Source: Opitutales bacterium (GTDB taxonomy: Bacteria > Verrucomicrobiota > Verrucomicrobiia > Opitutales > JAJFLR01). Taken from it: a DNA stretch of 64,000 nucleotides. The position numbers and the translations under genes were made by a program. Below are positions 25,973 through 35,559 of the stretch, one piece after another (within the stretch, counting starts at the first letter, position 1; every line of letters starts with the position of its first letter). The notes under the pieces are model-generated. The model searched no databases, was not told the origin of the DNA, and saw only the letters and a program-made list of their open reading frames with translations. The stretch covers positions 1-64,000 of the forward strand of contig JAJFLR010000107.1 in assembly GCA_021772565.1 (NCBI GenBank), read 5' to 3'.

Positions 25973-28216
25973 TTGAGAAAAAAAAATTTAATAGAAAAAG
26001 ATAGCAAGGGTTATAGCTCAAGGACTAAACCAGCAAAGTTATACAAATTAGAAGCACCCGCAAATGAAAAAATTAATGTGAACAACAAAAGAAGAAAAAA
26101 AGTAAAAAAAAGTAAAATAATAAGATCCTCAAAGGATTATATTGAGAAGAAAAAAAATTCAGAATTAATTTCAGGAATAATCCGTTTTCGCCAAAGTGGC
26201 CTTGCAATATTTATCCCGGAAAAAACCGTTGAAAATAGTAATCAAGATTCTATTTTAATACGCTCTGAAAACACTGGCGTAGCTTTGCATGGTGACAGAG
26301 TTTTAGTTCGGCTGTTAAAAAGGCATTCAATATCTGGTAGTAATGACAATTTGAAGAAGAGAGCCGGGCAAGTTATACAAGTTTTAGAAAGAGGCTGCAA
26401 ATCTATTACTGGAACTCTCCGCCGAGGCAGATCAAATTTTCATGTAATTCCAGATGATCCTAAATTCAGTAGAGATATTTATGTTTCTAATCCCAGTAAA
26501 TCTAAGCTATCTCCAAAACCTCGAATCAATGATAAAGTTGTTGTTAAATTAAATGAGTGGAAATCACGCTATCATAAACCAGAAGGGCAAATAACAAAAG
26601 TTCTCGGTGTAACGCATACACCGAATGCTGAATATCTTGGAATCTTAAATCAATATAATTTGGATCCTGAATTTCCCCATTCTGTAATTCGCGAGGTTAA
26701 AACTTTACCGGATAAAGTTAGAAAAAGTGATTTGGTGGGTAGACTCGATTTGAGAAATGTGAGAACATTTACTATAGATCCTGATGATGCCAAAGATTTT
26801 GATGATGCAATTTCAGTTGAACAATTAAACAACGGTGGATATCGAGTTGGAGTTCATATAGCGGATGTAGCAACTTACGTTAAGCCAAAAACGCTTTTAG
26901 ATAATGAAGCACAAAAACGGGGAAATTCTACTTATCTAGTTGGTAGCGTTATTCCAATGCTTCCTTTTGATCTGTCAAACGGGATTTGTAGTTTAGTTGA
27001 AAAACAAGATCGATTAACAAAAACAGTTTTTTTATATTTTTCAAAATCAGGAGAAATACAAAAAAATGATTTTAGAAATACTGTAATCAATAGTAATAAA
27101 AGGTTAACTTATAAGCAGGCTCTTTTGTTGCTAAAAGAAAAAGGGATTGAGAAAATAAAGCAATTGCCTGCACCACCAAATTATCAAACTGGTTTCTCAG
27201 GATGTTTACTCAATACATTATCAAATGAAGATTTAAAATCTTTGCAAAATGATATTCGTATTTTTTGGAAACTTGCAAAACAGTTACGCGATAATCGAAT
27301 GAAATCAGGGAGCCTTGACTTCGATATGACTGAAATAAAAATCTTGGTGGACAGTAACGGATATGCCGACAAAATTATTAAAATTGAAAATGATGAAAGT
27401 CATCAAATGATTGAAGAATTTATGTTGGCAGCTAACGAAGCTGTTGCAAAAAAATTAATGGATAAAAATATTCCTTTAATGCATCGGGTTCATGATAAAC
27501 CTGATGAGGAAAAATTGATAGAATATCGTGAATATCTTTTAAGTTTAGGAATTCAAGTAGGTGATTTGACATTAAAAAATGAAGTTAAAAAATTAATGCA
27601 AATACTTAAAACCCATTCTCAGAATTATATTATAAAAATTCAATTTTTACGGAGTATGAAACAAGCGTGTTATCGTGCACAAGCTCATGGACATTATGGT
27701 TTAAATAAGAATTATTATACGCATTTTACTTCTCCTATTCGTCGTTACTCTGATCTAATCATTCACCGATTATTTGATCAACATATTATTAATCGGAGCA
27801 ATGAACTTACTGAAAAAAAACCGTTGATTAACTATAATCAAAATCGATTGAATTCACTAGCTGAACATTTAAGTTTAACTGAGAGGAATAGCACAGATGC
27901 CGAACGTGAATCTATTAAAATAAAATTATTGGAATATTTTGAGCGTGAAGTTAGCAAAATAAAAAAAACCAGATTTAAAGCAATAATAACAGACATCAAG
28001 CAAAATGGAATGTTTATCGAGTTAGTAGACTCAATGGCATTTGGCTTAATTCCAATTTCTAGCTTAACAGATGATACCTATAATTTTAGTTCAGACGGCA
28101 CTACAATTAAGGGGCGTAAAAATAAAATTATTTATCAAGTTGGCCAAAAAATTCATGTCAGTATTGTGAAGGTCAATCGATTTAAAAGATTAATGGATTT
28201 TAAAATCGCAAACTAA
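25973..28216 (+). CDS. rnr: Ribonuclease R
   Basis: This 3'-5' exoribonuclease of the RNB family has 747 residues. A lysine-rich N-terminal region (1-60) is followed by cold-shock-like domains, the RNB catalytic core with TIDPDDAKDFDDAISVE and GVHIADVATYV, HFTSPIRRYSDLIIHRL, and a C-terminal S1 domain (about 665-745). The frame begins at a TTG (25973). An ATG at 25966 lies in a different frame, separated by a 9-A run at 25978-25986, so the N-terminus could involve slippage or a sequencing error. The enzyme degrades structured RNA. Confidence 0.94.
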   Translation: MRKKNLIEKDSKGYSSRTKPAKLYKLEAPANEKINVNNKRRKKVKKSKIIRSSKDYIEKKKNSELISGIIRFRQSGLAIFIPEKTVENSNQDSILIRSENTGVALHGDRVLVRLLKRHSISGSNDNLKKRAGQVIQVLERGCKSITGTLRRGRSNFHVIPDDPKFSRDIYVSNPSKSKLSPKPRINDKVVVKLNEWKSRYHKPEGQITKVLGVTHTPNAEYLGILNQYNLDPEFPHSVIREVKTLPDKVRKSDLVGRLDLRNVRTFTIDPDDAKDFDDAISVEQLNNGGYRVGVHIADVATYVKPKTLLDNEAQKRGNSTYLVGSVIPMLPFDLSNGICSLVEKQDRLTKTVFLYFSKSGEIQKNDFRNTVINSNKRLTYKQALLLLKEKGIEKIKQLPAPPNYQTGFSGCLLNTLSNEDLKSLQNDIRIFWKLAKQLRDNRMKSGSLDFDMTEIKILVDSNGYADKIIKIENDESHQMIEEFMLAANEAVAKKLMDKNIPLMHRVHDKPDEEKLIEYREYLLSLGIQVGDLTLKNEVKKLMQILKTHSQNYIIKIQFLRSMKQACYRAQAHGHYGLNKNYYTHFTSPIRRYSDLIIHRLFDQHIINRSNELTEKKPLINYNQNRLNSLAEHLSLTERNSTDAERESIKIKLLEYFEREVSKIKKTRFKAIITDIKQNGMFIELVDSMAFGLIPISSLTDDTYNFSSDGTTIKGRKNKIIYQVGQKIHVSIVKVNRFKRLMDFKIAN

Positions 28217-28235
28217 ATTTTGCATAATCTATCTT

Positions 28236-28937
28236 TTACCAAAGACGCTTAATTTTCATTTTGTATTCTTCTACAGTTAGCTCCTTATATGAATTATGAC
28301 GAAATGTTCTAATATATTGTTGATCGTAAGTATGTGAATCTCCACTAATATTTTCATTCATTGTATTATCATTTAGGGGTGAATCACAGATCAATAATGT
28401 CACTTCTGCATGAGCTAAAACAGTAGAACCATCTCTAGGTGAAATAGCCGCAGCTTTCCCATAAATCGTTACTTCTCGAACAAACGATTTTTCACTGATT
28501 AAAGGATTAATTTTGCCAGTATTGTCTTCAGGATCAAAATATTTAAACTCGCCGGGTGATAATTTGCCGCCAATCAGCTCAGAATAATTCATATCAATAT
28601 TTGTACTTGAGAAAAATAAAATCCCACTTGCTGGAATTTCGAGTGGATTATTATCTGGATGGAGAACCGTTGAATGAAATTTTTTCCCATTGTTTAATCG
28701 CGTGATAATTTCTGCAATTCCGTATTCAATTATTGATTTCACGGCATTCTGTGCTTCATAGTTTAATAATTGTTTTTCATTTCGAACTTTTTCAGAAAGG
28801 GGGCCTTTAAGTGAAATACCAATAACCAAGACCATAACCGTAATAACTAATAGAGTATTCGGCAAAATATATCCGTTTTTAAAATAATATAAATTTCTCA
28901 TATTACTGCTAACCTTATTGAGAATAATCTTTAACAA
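28236..28937 (-). CDS. PilX-like pilus/pseudopilus assembly protein
   Basis: The protein has 233 residues. A short basic N-terminus (MRNLYYFKNGYIL if translation starts at Met12, 28904) precedes one hydrophobic helix (about 23-44) and the polar sequence NEKQLLNYEAQNAVKSIIEYG. This is the layout of type IV pilus PilX or general-secretion minor pseudopilins. A normal prepilin Gly-Phe cleavage site is not obvious. The C-terminal domain is unidentified. No other pilus gene is nearby. Assignment is tentative. Confidence 0.5.
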   Translation of the reverse strand: MLKIILNKVSSNMRNLYYFKNGYILPNTLLVITVMVLVIGISLKGPLSEKVRNEKQLLNYEAQNAVKSIIEYGIAEIITRLNNGKKFHSTVLHPDNNPLEIPASGILFFSSTNIDMNYSELIGGKLSPGEFKYFDPEDNTGKINPLISEKSFVREVTIYGKAAAISPRDGSTVLAHAEVTLLICDSPLNDNTMNENISGDSHTYDQQYIRTFRHNSYKELTVEEYKMKIKRLW

Positions 28938-29036
28938 CTATTTACACACCGGTTAGATCGAAATTTAAATTGTTATAAGAAAATTAATAAAATGGAAGTT
29001 ATTTATCTAACAGATTAAAATATCCTGAAATTGTAT

Positions 29037-30194
29037 TTAAGTGACAGAGCTCACTAAATCATAAAATTTCTCGAATAAATGGTCTGAGTCATGAGGCCCC
29101 GGAGAAGCCTCAGGATGATATTGTACCGAAAAAATTGGCAGGTCCTTGTGTCGAAGTCCTTCAACTGTATTATCATTCAAATTAATTTCAGTTACTATAG
29201 CTCCACATTTTTCTAATTCCTCCGGTGTTGATGCAAATCCATGATTTTGTGAAGTAATAGATACTTGTCCGGTTTCAGTATTTTTAACCGGCTGATTAGA
29301 ACCCCGATGACCAAATTTTAATTTGAAAGTTTTTGCGCCTAATGCATGCGTAATAATTTGGTGTCCAAGACAAATTCCAAATATTGGAAAGTGCGGCATT
29401 AATTTTTTTACTGATTTATGCGCGTATGAAACGGCTGCTGGATCACCTGGCCCATTTGATAAAAATATCCCGTCAGGATTAATTTCTTTTACTTGCTCAG
29501 CAGTTGTATTAGCAGGGAAAACATATACTTCAAAATTGTGTTGGGTAAGTTTTCTGAATATATTATATTTAGCCCCAAAATCGTAAGCTGCTATACGAAA
29601 TCTTTTCTTATTCTGATTATTAGCAGATCCTAAATTTGTACCTTTAATCATAAATGGTTCTGAATCTATGCCTGTTTTATCCCAACTATAATACTTATCA
29701 CAAGTTACCTCTTTTACATAATCTACGCCCACTAAACCACACCAGTTTTTTGCTTTTTCGATTGCTTCTAAATCAGAAATACTTTCCGTGCTTAAACACG
29801 CGTTTAATGCTCCATTAACTCGAAGTTGTTTTGTTAACGACCTTGTATCAATTCCGCTTAAACCTGGAATATTGTTTTCTTTAAGGTAACTATCTAAACT
29901 CTGTTCACTGCGCCAGTTACTTGACATAGGACTCAAATCTCGAACTACGAAACCCGCAATTTTTGGACCGTCTGACTCAACATCCTCACAATTTACACCA
30001 TAGTTTCCAATTTGAGGTGCAGTCATAGCTACAATTTGTGCAAAATATGAGGGGTCCGTAACGACCTCCTGATAGCCGGTCATACTAGTATTAAAAACTG
30101 CTTCACCCAAAACAGTACAATTTCCACCAAATGATATACCTCGAAAAATAGACCCATTTTCAAGTGCTAAAATTCCTGTATTATTTTCTGACAT
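29037..30194 (-). CDS. carA: Carbamoyl-phosphate synthase small (glutaminase) subunit
   Basis: CarA hydrolyses glutamine and passes ammonia to CarB for carbamoyl phosphate used in pyrimidine and arginine synthesis. The protein has 385 residues. The N-terminal domain begins [11 protein letters not shown] and the class I amidotransferase domain has [14 protein letters not shown] (catalytic Cys), [10 protein letters not shown] and [12 protein letters not shown] (catalytic His). carB is not adjacent. It lies 8 bp after an ArsR-family gene and is probably co-transcribed with it. Confidence 0.96.
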   Translation of the reverse strand: MSENNTGILALENGSIFRGISFGGNCTVLGEAVFNTSMTGYQEVVTDPSYFAQIVAMTAPQIGNYGVNCEDVESDGPKIAGFVVRDLSPMSSNWRSEQSLDSYLKENNIPGLSGIDTRSLTKQLRVNGALNACLSTESISDLEAIEKAKNWCGLVGVDYVKEVTCDKYYSWDKTGIDSEPFMIKGTNLGSANNQNKKRFRIAAYDFGAKYNIFRKLTQHNFEVYVFPANTTAEQVKEINPDGIFLSNGPGDPAAVSYAHKSVKKLMPHFPIFGICLGHQIITHALGAKTFKLKFGHRGSNQPVKNTETGQVSITSQNHGFASTPEELEKCGAIVTEINLNDNTVEGLRHKDLPIFSVQYHPEASPGPHDSDHLFEKFYDLVSSVT

Positions 30195-30202
30195 AAAAAT
30201 AT

Positions 30203-30520
30203 TTATTCTTTCTCAGTTGATTTATCTAATTTATGCTTAAAGATTGATTGGAGCGCTTCAATAACTAAATTTGCTTGTTTGTGATCAATCCAATAAAATA
30301 CATCTCGACACATTTTCTTATTTGAAATTATACCCGCATTTTTTAGTACTTTTAAATGATGAGAAATTGTAGGTTGTGGTGTGTTCAGTTTTTCAGCAAG
30401 TTGAGATACATTATTCCCATGCTCACAATTAGCAGAATCAGGCAATAATTGTAATATTTCCAGCCTACACGAATCTCCAAGTGCTTTTATCTGTTCTGAC
30501 AATATTATTTCTCTGTGCAT
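30203..30520 (-). CDS. ArsR-family winged-helix repressor
   Basis: The protein has 105 residues. The helix-turn-helix region is [28 protein letters not shown], followed by the wing ([11 protein letters not shown]). Cys residues at SANCEHG, DSCRLE and KMCRD could act as metal or redox ligands, but the classical CxC motif of arsenic sensors is absent. It precedes carA by 8 bp, and an 11-bp inverted repeat lies just upstream. Ligand unknown. Confidence 0.9.
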   Translation of the reverse strand: MHREIILSEQIKALGDSCRLEILQLLPDSANCEHGNNVSQLAEKLNTPQPTISHHLKVLKNAGIISNKKMCRDVFYWIDHKQANLVIEALQSIFKHKLDKSTEKE

Positions 30521-30528
30521 CTAATATT

Positions 30529-30560
30529 ATTGATGTATTGACAAATTTAAATACATCAAT
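30529..30560 (-). promoter_or_regulatory. Operator of arsR-carA
   Basis: Perfect inverted repeat ATTGATGTATT (30529-30539) / AATACATCAAT (30550-30560) with a 10-bp spacer, 8 bp upstream of the arsR ATG. The size and symmetry fit an ArsR dimer site. TAATAT next to the ATG could serve as -10 element, which would again give a very short or absent leader. Confidence 0.6.
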
Positions 30561-30675
30561 GTTATTTTAATTTTAAATAAATTTAAACTATTAACGGATG
30601 ATAATTTAAAAAAATCTAATTTAAAAATTAAAAACTGGAAAAAGTAGAGTCAATTTGCAAAAAAGATAATTTAAA

Positions 30676-31863
30676 ATGTATCCTAAAGATCAAATAACAT
30701 ATTGGTATCAAGGGCAAGGACTGTGGAATAATACATCTGAGAAGGATTGGAATAGTTGGACCTGGCAATTAAAAAACAGAATAACAACTGTAGAACAGCT
30801 AGAAAACCATTTAACCCTAACACCTGAAGAAAAAATGGGATGTTATTTTGCTAATAAAAAATTAGCTTTAGCCATAACACCTTATTTTTTTAATCTTATA
30901 GATCGTAACAACCCAAATTGTCCAATACGTCGCCAGGTTATCCCTCGCGGTGAAGAAATGAATGTTTCGCCTGAAGAATTAGTTGATCCGGTAGGAGAAG
31001 AACAAAATATGCCGGTAAAAGGATTGGTTCATCGATATCCCGACAGAGTCTTATTTCTGGTTACTGATAGATGTGCCTCATATTGTCGTTATTGCACACG
31101 CAGTCGTTTAGTCTCCAATGCTCAGGATTATAATTTTCATCCAGAATTTGAGGAAGGGTTACAATATATTCGTGAGCATAAAGAAATCAGAGATGTATTG
31201 CTAAGCGGTGGAGATCCATTGCTCTTATCTGATAACAAACTCGATTATCTACTCAAACAACTTCGTGAAATTCCGCATGTAGAATTTATTCGAATTGGTT
31301 CTCGTATACCTGTATTCCTGCCACAGCGTATTACCGAAAATCTTTGTAATATTTTTAAGAAACATGGTCCTATTTGGATGAGTATTCATACCAATCATCC
31401 CAAAGAATGTACCATTGCTCTTAAAGACGCTTGTGACAAACTATCATATGCGGGTGTCCCACTTGGTAATCAATCTGTTTTACTAAATGGCGTTAATGAC
31501 AATATTGAAATATACAAATCTCTTGTTCATAGATTGTTGCTAATGCGTGTGCGTCCCTACTATCTCTATCAATGTGACTTAATTACCGGCAGTGCTCATT
31601 TGCGAACGGATATTAAAAAAGGTATAGAAATAATACAAGGACTTCGCGGTCACACATCCGGTTATGCAGTTCCTCAATTTGTCATTGATGCTCCTGGAGG
31701 TGGAGGAAAAATTCCGATAAACCCAGAGTATGTCCAAAAAATTACTGTCTCGGAAATTATTTTAAAAAATTATCAGGGGAAAATTTATCGTTATCCAATA
31801 GGTACAAATACAATTGCCAATGAACAGAACCTGAATGAATTCGTTGAAGAAATTTTAATTTAA
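30676..31863 (+). CDS. kamA: Lysine 2,3-aminomutase family radical SAM enzyme
   Basis: The protein has 395 residues. The radical SAM cluster motif CASYCRYC uses Cys133, Cys137 and Cys140. The PLP-binding region is VIDAPGGGGKIP near residue 340. KamA interconverts alpha- and beta-lysine, used in lysine degradation or as precursor of the osmolyte N-acetyl-beta-lysine. The related EpmB acts on EF-P but is shorter. Neither an acetyltransferase (ablB) nor efp/epmA is adjacent, so the pathway is undetermined. Confidence 0.9.
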   Translation: MYPKDQITYWYQGQGLWNNTSEKDWNSWTWQLKNRITTVEQLENHLTLTPEEKMGCYFANKKLALAITPYFFNLIDRNNPNCPIRRQVIPRGEEMNVSPEELVDPVGEEQNMPVKGLVHRYPDRVLFLVTDRCASYCRYCTRSRLVSNAQDYNFHPEFEEGLQYIREHKEIRDVLLSGGDPLLLSDNKLDYLLKQLREIPHVEFIRIGSRIPVFLPQRITENLCNIFKKHGPIWMSIHTNHPKECTIALKDACDKLSYAGVPLGNQSVLLNGVNDNIEIYKSLVHRLLLMRVRPYYLYQCDLITGSAHLRTDIKKGIEIIQGLRGHTSGYAVPQFVIDAPGGGGKIPINPEYVQKITVSEIILKNYQGKIYRYPIGTNTIANEQNLNEFVEEILI

Positions 31864-31882
31864 AAAAATAAATTTCAGCTGT

Positions 31883-33721
31883 TCATTGTTTGGCAACTAG
31901 CTTCGATGCACGCTTTCTATCGCTAGCATCGAGAATACGTTTTCGCAATCGAATATTTTTTGGTGTCGCTTCAACAAGTTCGTCCGGGGCAATATACTCA
32001 ATGGCACGCTCTAGCGAAAAACGAATAGGTGGTGTTAATTGCGGTCCTTTACCATCACCACTGGAACGGTGATTTGTTATGTGTTTCGCTTTTGTTGGGT
32101 TAACCGGTAAATCTTCAACTCGAGGATTTTCACCCACTATCATACCTTGGTAAATTTTATCTCCAGGCCCAATAAATAACTTTCCACGTACTTCAATATT
32201 GTTGAGCGCATAAGTCATTGCATCACCATCTTCAACCGAGACTAACGTCCCCGTGTGACGCGTTCTAATATCGCCACTGTCAAGCCGATACTCTTTGAAT
32301 AAATGCGACATAATACCTTCGCCTCGAGTCATATTTAGCAACTCGAATTCAAATCCAATTAAACCACGAGTTGGAATTGTAGCTTCGATAGTTGTTCTAC
32401 CCGAACGTGAATTCATTGTGTCGACAATGCCTTTTCGATGGGCAAGACTTTGCATACAACCACCAACTGATTCATCCGGAACTTCGAGATTTAATGATTC
32501 AAAAGGTTCGTGAAGCTTGCCATTAATTTCACGTTTAATGACCGTTGGTCTGGATACTAAAACTTCAAAACCATCTCTTCTCATATCCTCAACCACAACA
32601 GCTACCTGCATCGCACCTCTTGCACTTACTCGGAAAATTCCTGATGTATCAGTGTCTTCAACTTTTATGGATACGTTTGTTCGCACCTCACGTTGAAGAC
32701 GATCGCGAATTTCTCTGGAAGTCACCCTGTTACCTTCTTTTCCAGCAAATGGACCATCATTAATAGAAAAAAACATTTCTACAGTCGGAGGATCAATTTC
32801 AACAAAAGGTAAAGCTTCTGCTTCTGCGCTAATAGCAATTGTTTCACCGATATCAACATCTTCAAATCCTGATAACCCGACAATGTGCCCTGCCCCACCT
32901 GATTCTAATTCAGTTGTAGCTAGTGCATTGTACTCGAAAACTTTAGTCACTTTCCCACGCTGAGGGCTTAATCCCTCACCTCTAAGACGCCAAACTGTTT
33001 CTCCAACACTCACCCGGCCACTAAAAATTTTTCCGATTGCAATGCGTCCAACATAGTCAGACCAATCAATATTTGAGACTAACATTTTGAAATCGCCGTC
33101 TGCATCAACGACTGGCGGTGGTATATTTTTTAATATGCATTCAAAAAGCGGATTCATGCCAGCCGGCTCATCATCAAGAGAATACATTGCATATCCATCT
33201 TTGGCACTACCGTAAAGAAATGGCGCATTGAATTGATCATCGTTTGCATCAAGATCGAGAAACAATTCCAAGACTGAGTCGTGGACATCCTCTGGTCGTG
33301 CATTTGGACGATCTATTTTATTAATAAAGACTGCGGCTTTTAACCCATTTGCAAAAGCTTTTTTAAGAACAAATCTGGTTTGAGCCTGAGTCCCTTCATA
33401 TGCGTCAACTAGTAATAATACACCGTCAACCATTTTCATAACACGTTCCACCTCTCCGCCAAAATCAGCATGCCCAGGGGTATCAACAATATTCACCACA
33501 TGATCGCCCCAGCGAACAGATGTATTTTTAGCCTTGATAGTTATGCCTCGCTCGCGTTCCTGATCCATCGAGTCCATAGCACGATCTTCGACAACTTGAT
33601 TTTCCCGAAAAGAACCTGCATGCTTCAGCATCTGATTAACTAAAGTGGTCTTACCATGATCGACATGAGCGATGATCGCAATGTTACGGATATCATCCGC
33701 TCGTAAATTTGAAGTAGCCAT
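31883..33721 (-). CDS. typA: Ribosome-associated GTPase TypA/BipA
   Basis: This translational GTPase is involved in ribosome assembly and stress adaptation. The protein has 612 residues, a usual length. G1 is [11 protein letters not shown], switch ERERGITI, G3 [16 protein letters not shown]4 NKIDR and G5 GSAKDG. Domains II, III and V and the BipA-specific C-terminal domain follow. It converges with kamA with a 19-bp gap. Confidence 0.97.
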   Translation of the reverse strand: MATSNLRADDIRNIAIIAHVDHGKTTLVNQMLKHAGSFRENQVVEDRAMDSMDQERERGITIKAKNTSVRWGDHVVNIVDTPGHADFGGEVERVMKMVDGVLLLVDAYEGTQAQTRFVLKKAFANGLKAAVFINKIDRPNARPEDVHDSVLELFLDLDANDDQFNAPFLYGSAKDGYAMYSLDDEPAGMNPLFECILKNIPPPVVDADGDFKMLVSNIDWSDYVGRIAIGKIFSGRVSVGETVWRLRGEGLSPQRGKVTKVFEYNALATTELESGGAGHIVGLSGFEDVDIGETIAISAEAEALPFVEIDPPTVEMFFSINDGPFAGKEGNRVTSREIRDRLQREVRTNVSIKVEDTDTSGIFRVSARGAMQVAVVVEDMRRDGFEVLVSRPTVIKREINGKLHEPFESLNLEVPDESVGGCMQSLAHRKGIVDTMNSRSGRTTIEATIPTRGLIGFEFELLNMTRGEGIMSHLFKEYRLDSGDIRTRHTGTLVSVEDGDAMTYALNNIEVRGKLFIGPGDKIYQGMIVGENPRVEDLPVNPTKAKHITNHRSSGDGKGPQLTPPIRFSLERAIEYIAPDELVEATPKNIRLRKRILDASDRKRASKLVAKQ

Positions 33722-33978
33722 AAACTATATAAAAAATTGATTAATGAATTTAAATTTTAAAATAAATGTTTCGATGAACGAATGAAAGAGCTAGTGGAAA
33801 ACTAATTTGCAAGATATTAACTTAGGTAAAAGTCTTAAATGCGCTGTAGACTATCAAAACGATGAAAGCCTTATCCTCTTAATGCCTCTACACTGAAAGG
33901 GTGTCTGGAAACTATATAACCATTTTCCAATTAATTACAGATATAGAACTACTCAAAATTAATAATTTCAACCGAAAT

Positions 33979-35313
33979 TTAAGCCACACGCTCTACAACT
34001 AATTGCGGTGGATTCGGCCTTTTTGGTGCGAGTCTGTATGCGGTACGCAAATAATCCAATGCACTGTCAAGTTTGGCTTCATTATTATAATGAATCATCA
34101 TTAAAGGTTCTCCTTGTTTAACTTGTGCCCCTACTTTACAAATTTCAGAAACTCCTACTGCCGGATCATAGTTTCCTTTTGAATCTTTTGATAAAAGTTG
34201 AACCCCTCTCGCAATCATCCCTGCATTTATAGTGTGGACATATCCACGCTTGGGTGCTGGTAGCTTTTTGATAAATTTGGCTTTTGGAAATTTATCCGGA
34301 TTTTCTATATATGATGAATCTCCTCCTTGAGCTTTTACCATTTCTTTGAATTTTTCTAGAGCTTTACCATTTTGTAAGTGTCGATTTACAATTTGTTTAG
34401 CCGAGAGTGTAGAACCAGCTACTCCGCCCAGCCTTACAATTTCCATACCGAGTTTTAAGACAATCTCTTTTAAATCTTCCGGTCCTTCACCTTTGAGCAA
34501 ATCGATAGTTTCTTTTATTTCTAAAGCAGTGCCAACTGTGTCACCTAAGGGTTGGTTCATATCGGTCACCAATGCAACACAACGTCGTTTCATCGAACGC
34601 CCTACCCTGATTACTGAACGCGCCAATTGCTTTGCTTGCTCTAAATCTTTGATAAATGATCCATTACCCCATTTTACATCTATGACGAGTCCTTCAGCCC
34701 CTTGTGCAAGCTTGCGACTCAATACACTAGCAGTTATCAACGGTAAGCTAGGTATTACAGCGGTCTTTTGCCTCATTTTGTAAAGAATATTGTCCACTGG
34801 TGCAATTTCATCACACTGTCGAGTAATAGCACAATTAACGGCTTTAAGCTGTTTGATAAAGTCTTTTAAAGACAATTGAGTGTTAATCCCGGGAATAGAT
34901 TCTAGTTTACTCAAATTACTAATTATAAAATCTTCATCGTGCCCAACCATCATAGGCATGACAACACCACAAGATGCTGCTAGCGGAGCCAATACTAAAG
35001 AGGTTTTGTCACCAACGCCACCAGTCGTATATTTATCAATCTTCGGTTTGGTTATTTTAGCAAGATCAATGACATCACCGGACAACATTATCTCTTCTGC
35101 AAGTGCGGCTGTTTCCATAGCTGACATACCTTGAAAGAAAATTGCCATTATCATAGCAGCCAACTGATAATCTGGTAACTCTTTATCGAGTATTGAGTCA
35201 GAGATGTATCGAATTTCATCCTTGGTATATTCACCACTGTCTCGTTTTTTCTCAATTAAGAAAGAAAAAGAAGGCTTAATAAATTTTCTCGGAGTAATGA
35301 ATTTTTTCCGCAT
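33979..35313 (-). CDS. Thymidine/pyrimidine-nucleoside phosphorylase-like protein with altered active site
   Basis: The protein has 444 residues in family order: N-terminal helical domain (LPDYQLAAMIMAIFFQGM), DKYTTGGVGDKTSLVLAP, and a C-terminal domain with GYVHTINAGMIARGV and KVGAQVKQGEPLMMIHYN. The normally near-invariant GRGLGHTGG stretch is replaced by VGHDEDFIISN, removing residues that bind phosphate in the E. coli enzyme (Ser113, Thr123 equivalents). The base-binding Lys190 equivalent is Arg (ASVLSRKLA). Arg171 and Ser186 equivalents remain. It may use a different nucleoside or acceptor, or may be non-catalytic. Confidence 0.82.
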   Translation of the reverse strand: MRKKFITPRKFIKPSFSFLIEKKRDSGEYTKDEIRYISDSILDKELPDYQLAAMIMAIFFQGMSAMETAALAEEIMLSGDVIDLAKITKPKIDKYTTGGVGDKTSLVLAPLAASCGVVMPMMVGHDEDFIISNLSKLESIPGINTQLSLKDFIKQLKAVNCAITRQCDEIAPVDNILYKMRQKTAVIPSLPLITASVLSRKLAQGAEGLVIDVKWGNGSFIKDLEQAKQLARSVIRVGRSMKRRCVALVTDMNQPLGDTVGTALEIKETIDLLKGEGPEDLKEIVLKLGMEIVRLGGVAGSTLSAKQIVNRHLQNGKALEKFKEMVKAQGGDSSYIENPDKFPKAKFIKKLPAPKRGYVHTINAGMIARGVQLLSKDSKGNYDPAVGVSEICKVGAQVKQGEPLMMIHYNNEAKLDSALDYLRTAYRLAPKRPNPPQLVVERVA

Positions 35314-35559
35314 TTTATAAAAGATTATTATTAATATCTGCTCGCTATCGCTGTAAACATCTAACCATTAGGCTATTAAGAATCAAAATGTCCAGTCTTT
35401 TCTCAATTTAATGATTCTGACCGGGCTAAATTTGCAATTAAGACTAATAGTATCAACGGTTTGCTAATTGTTATTTTTTGAGAATAAATCTCGCTAAATG
35501 ACCCTTCTGATATAATTAAGTTGCACATATTCTAGTATAAATATTACAGAAACCCGAAT

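Noticed and set aside
32295-32763. Plus-strand open frames opposite typA
   Set aside because: They mirror the coding strand of a well-conserved GTPase and show no independent protein features.
33722-33978. Possible small RNA between typA and the phosphorylase gene
   Set aside because: No stable stem with a T-run, no promoter-like pair and no known RNA signature was found.
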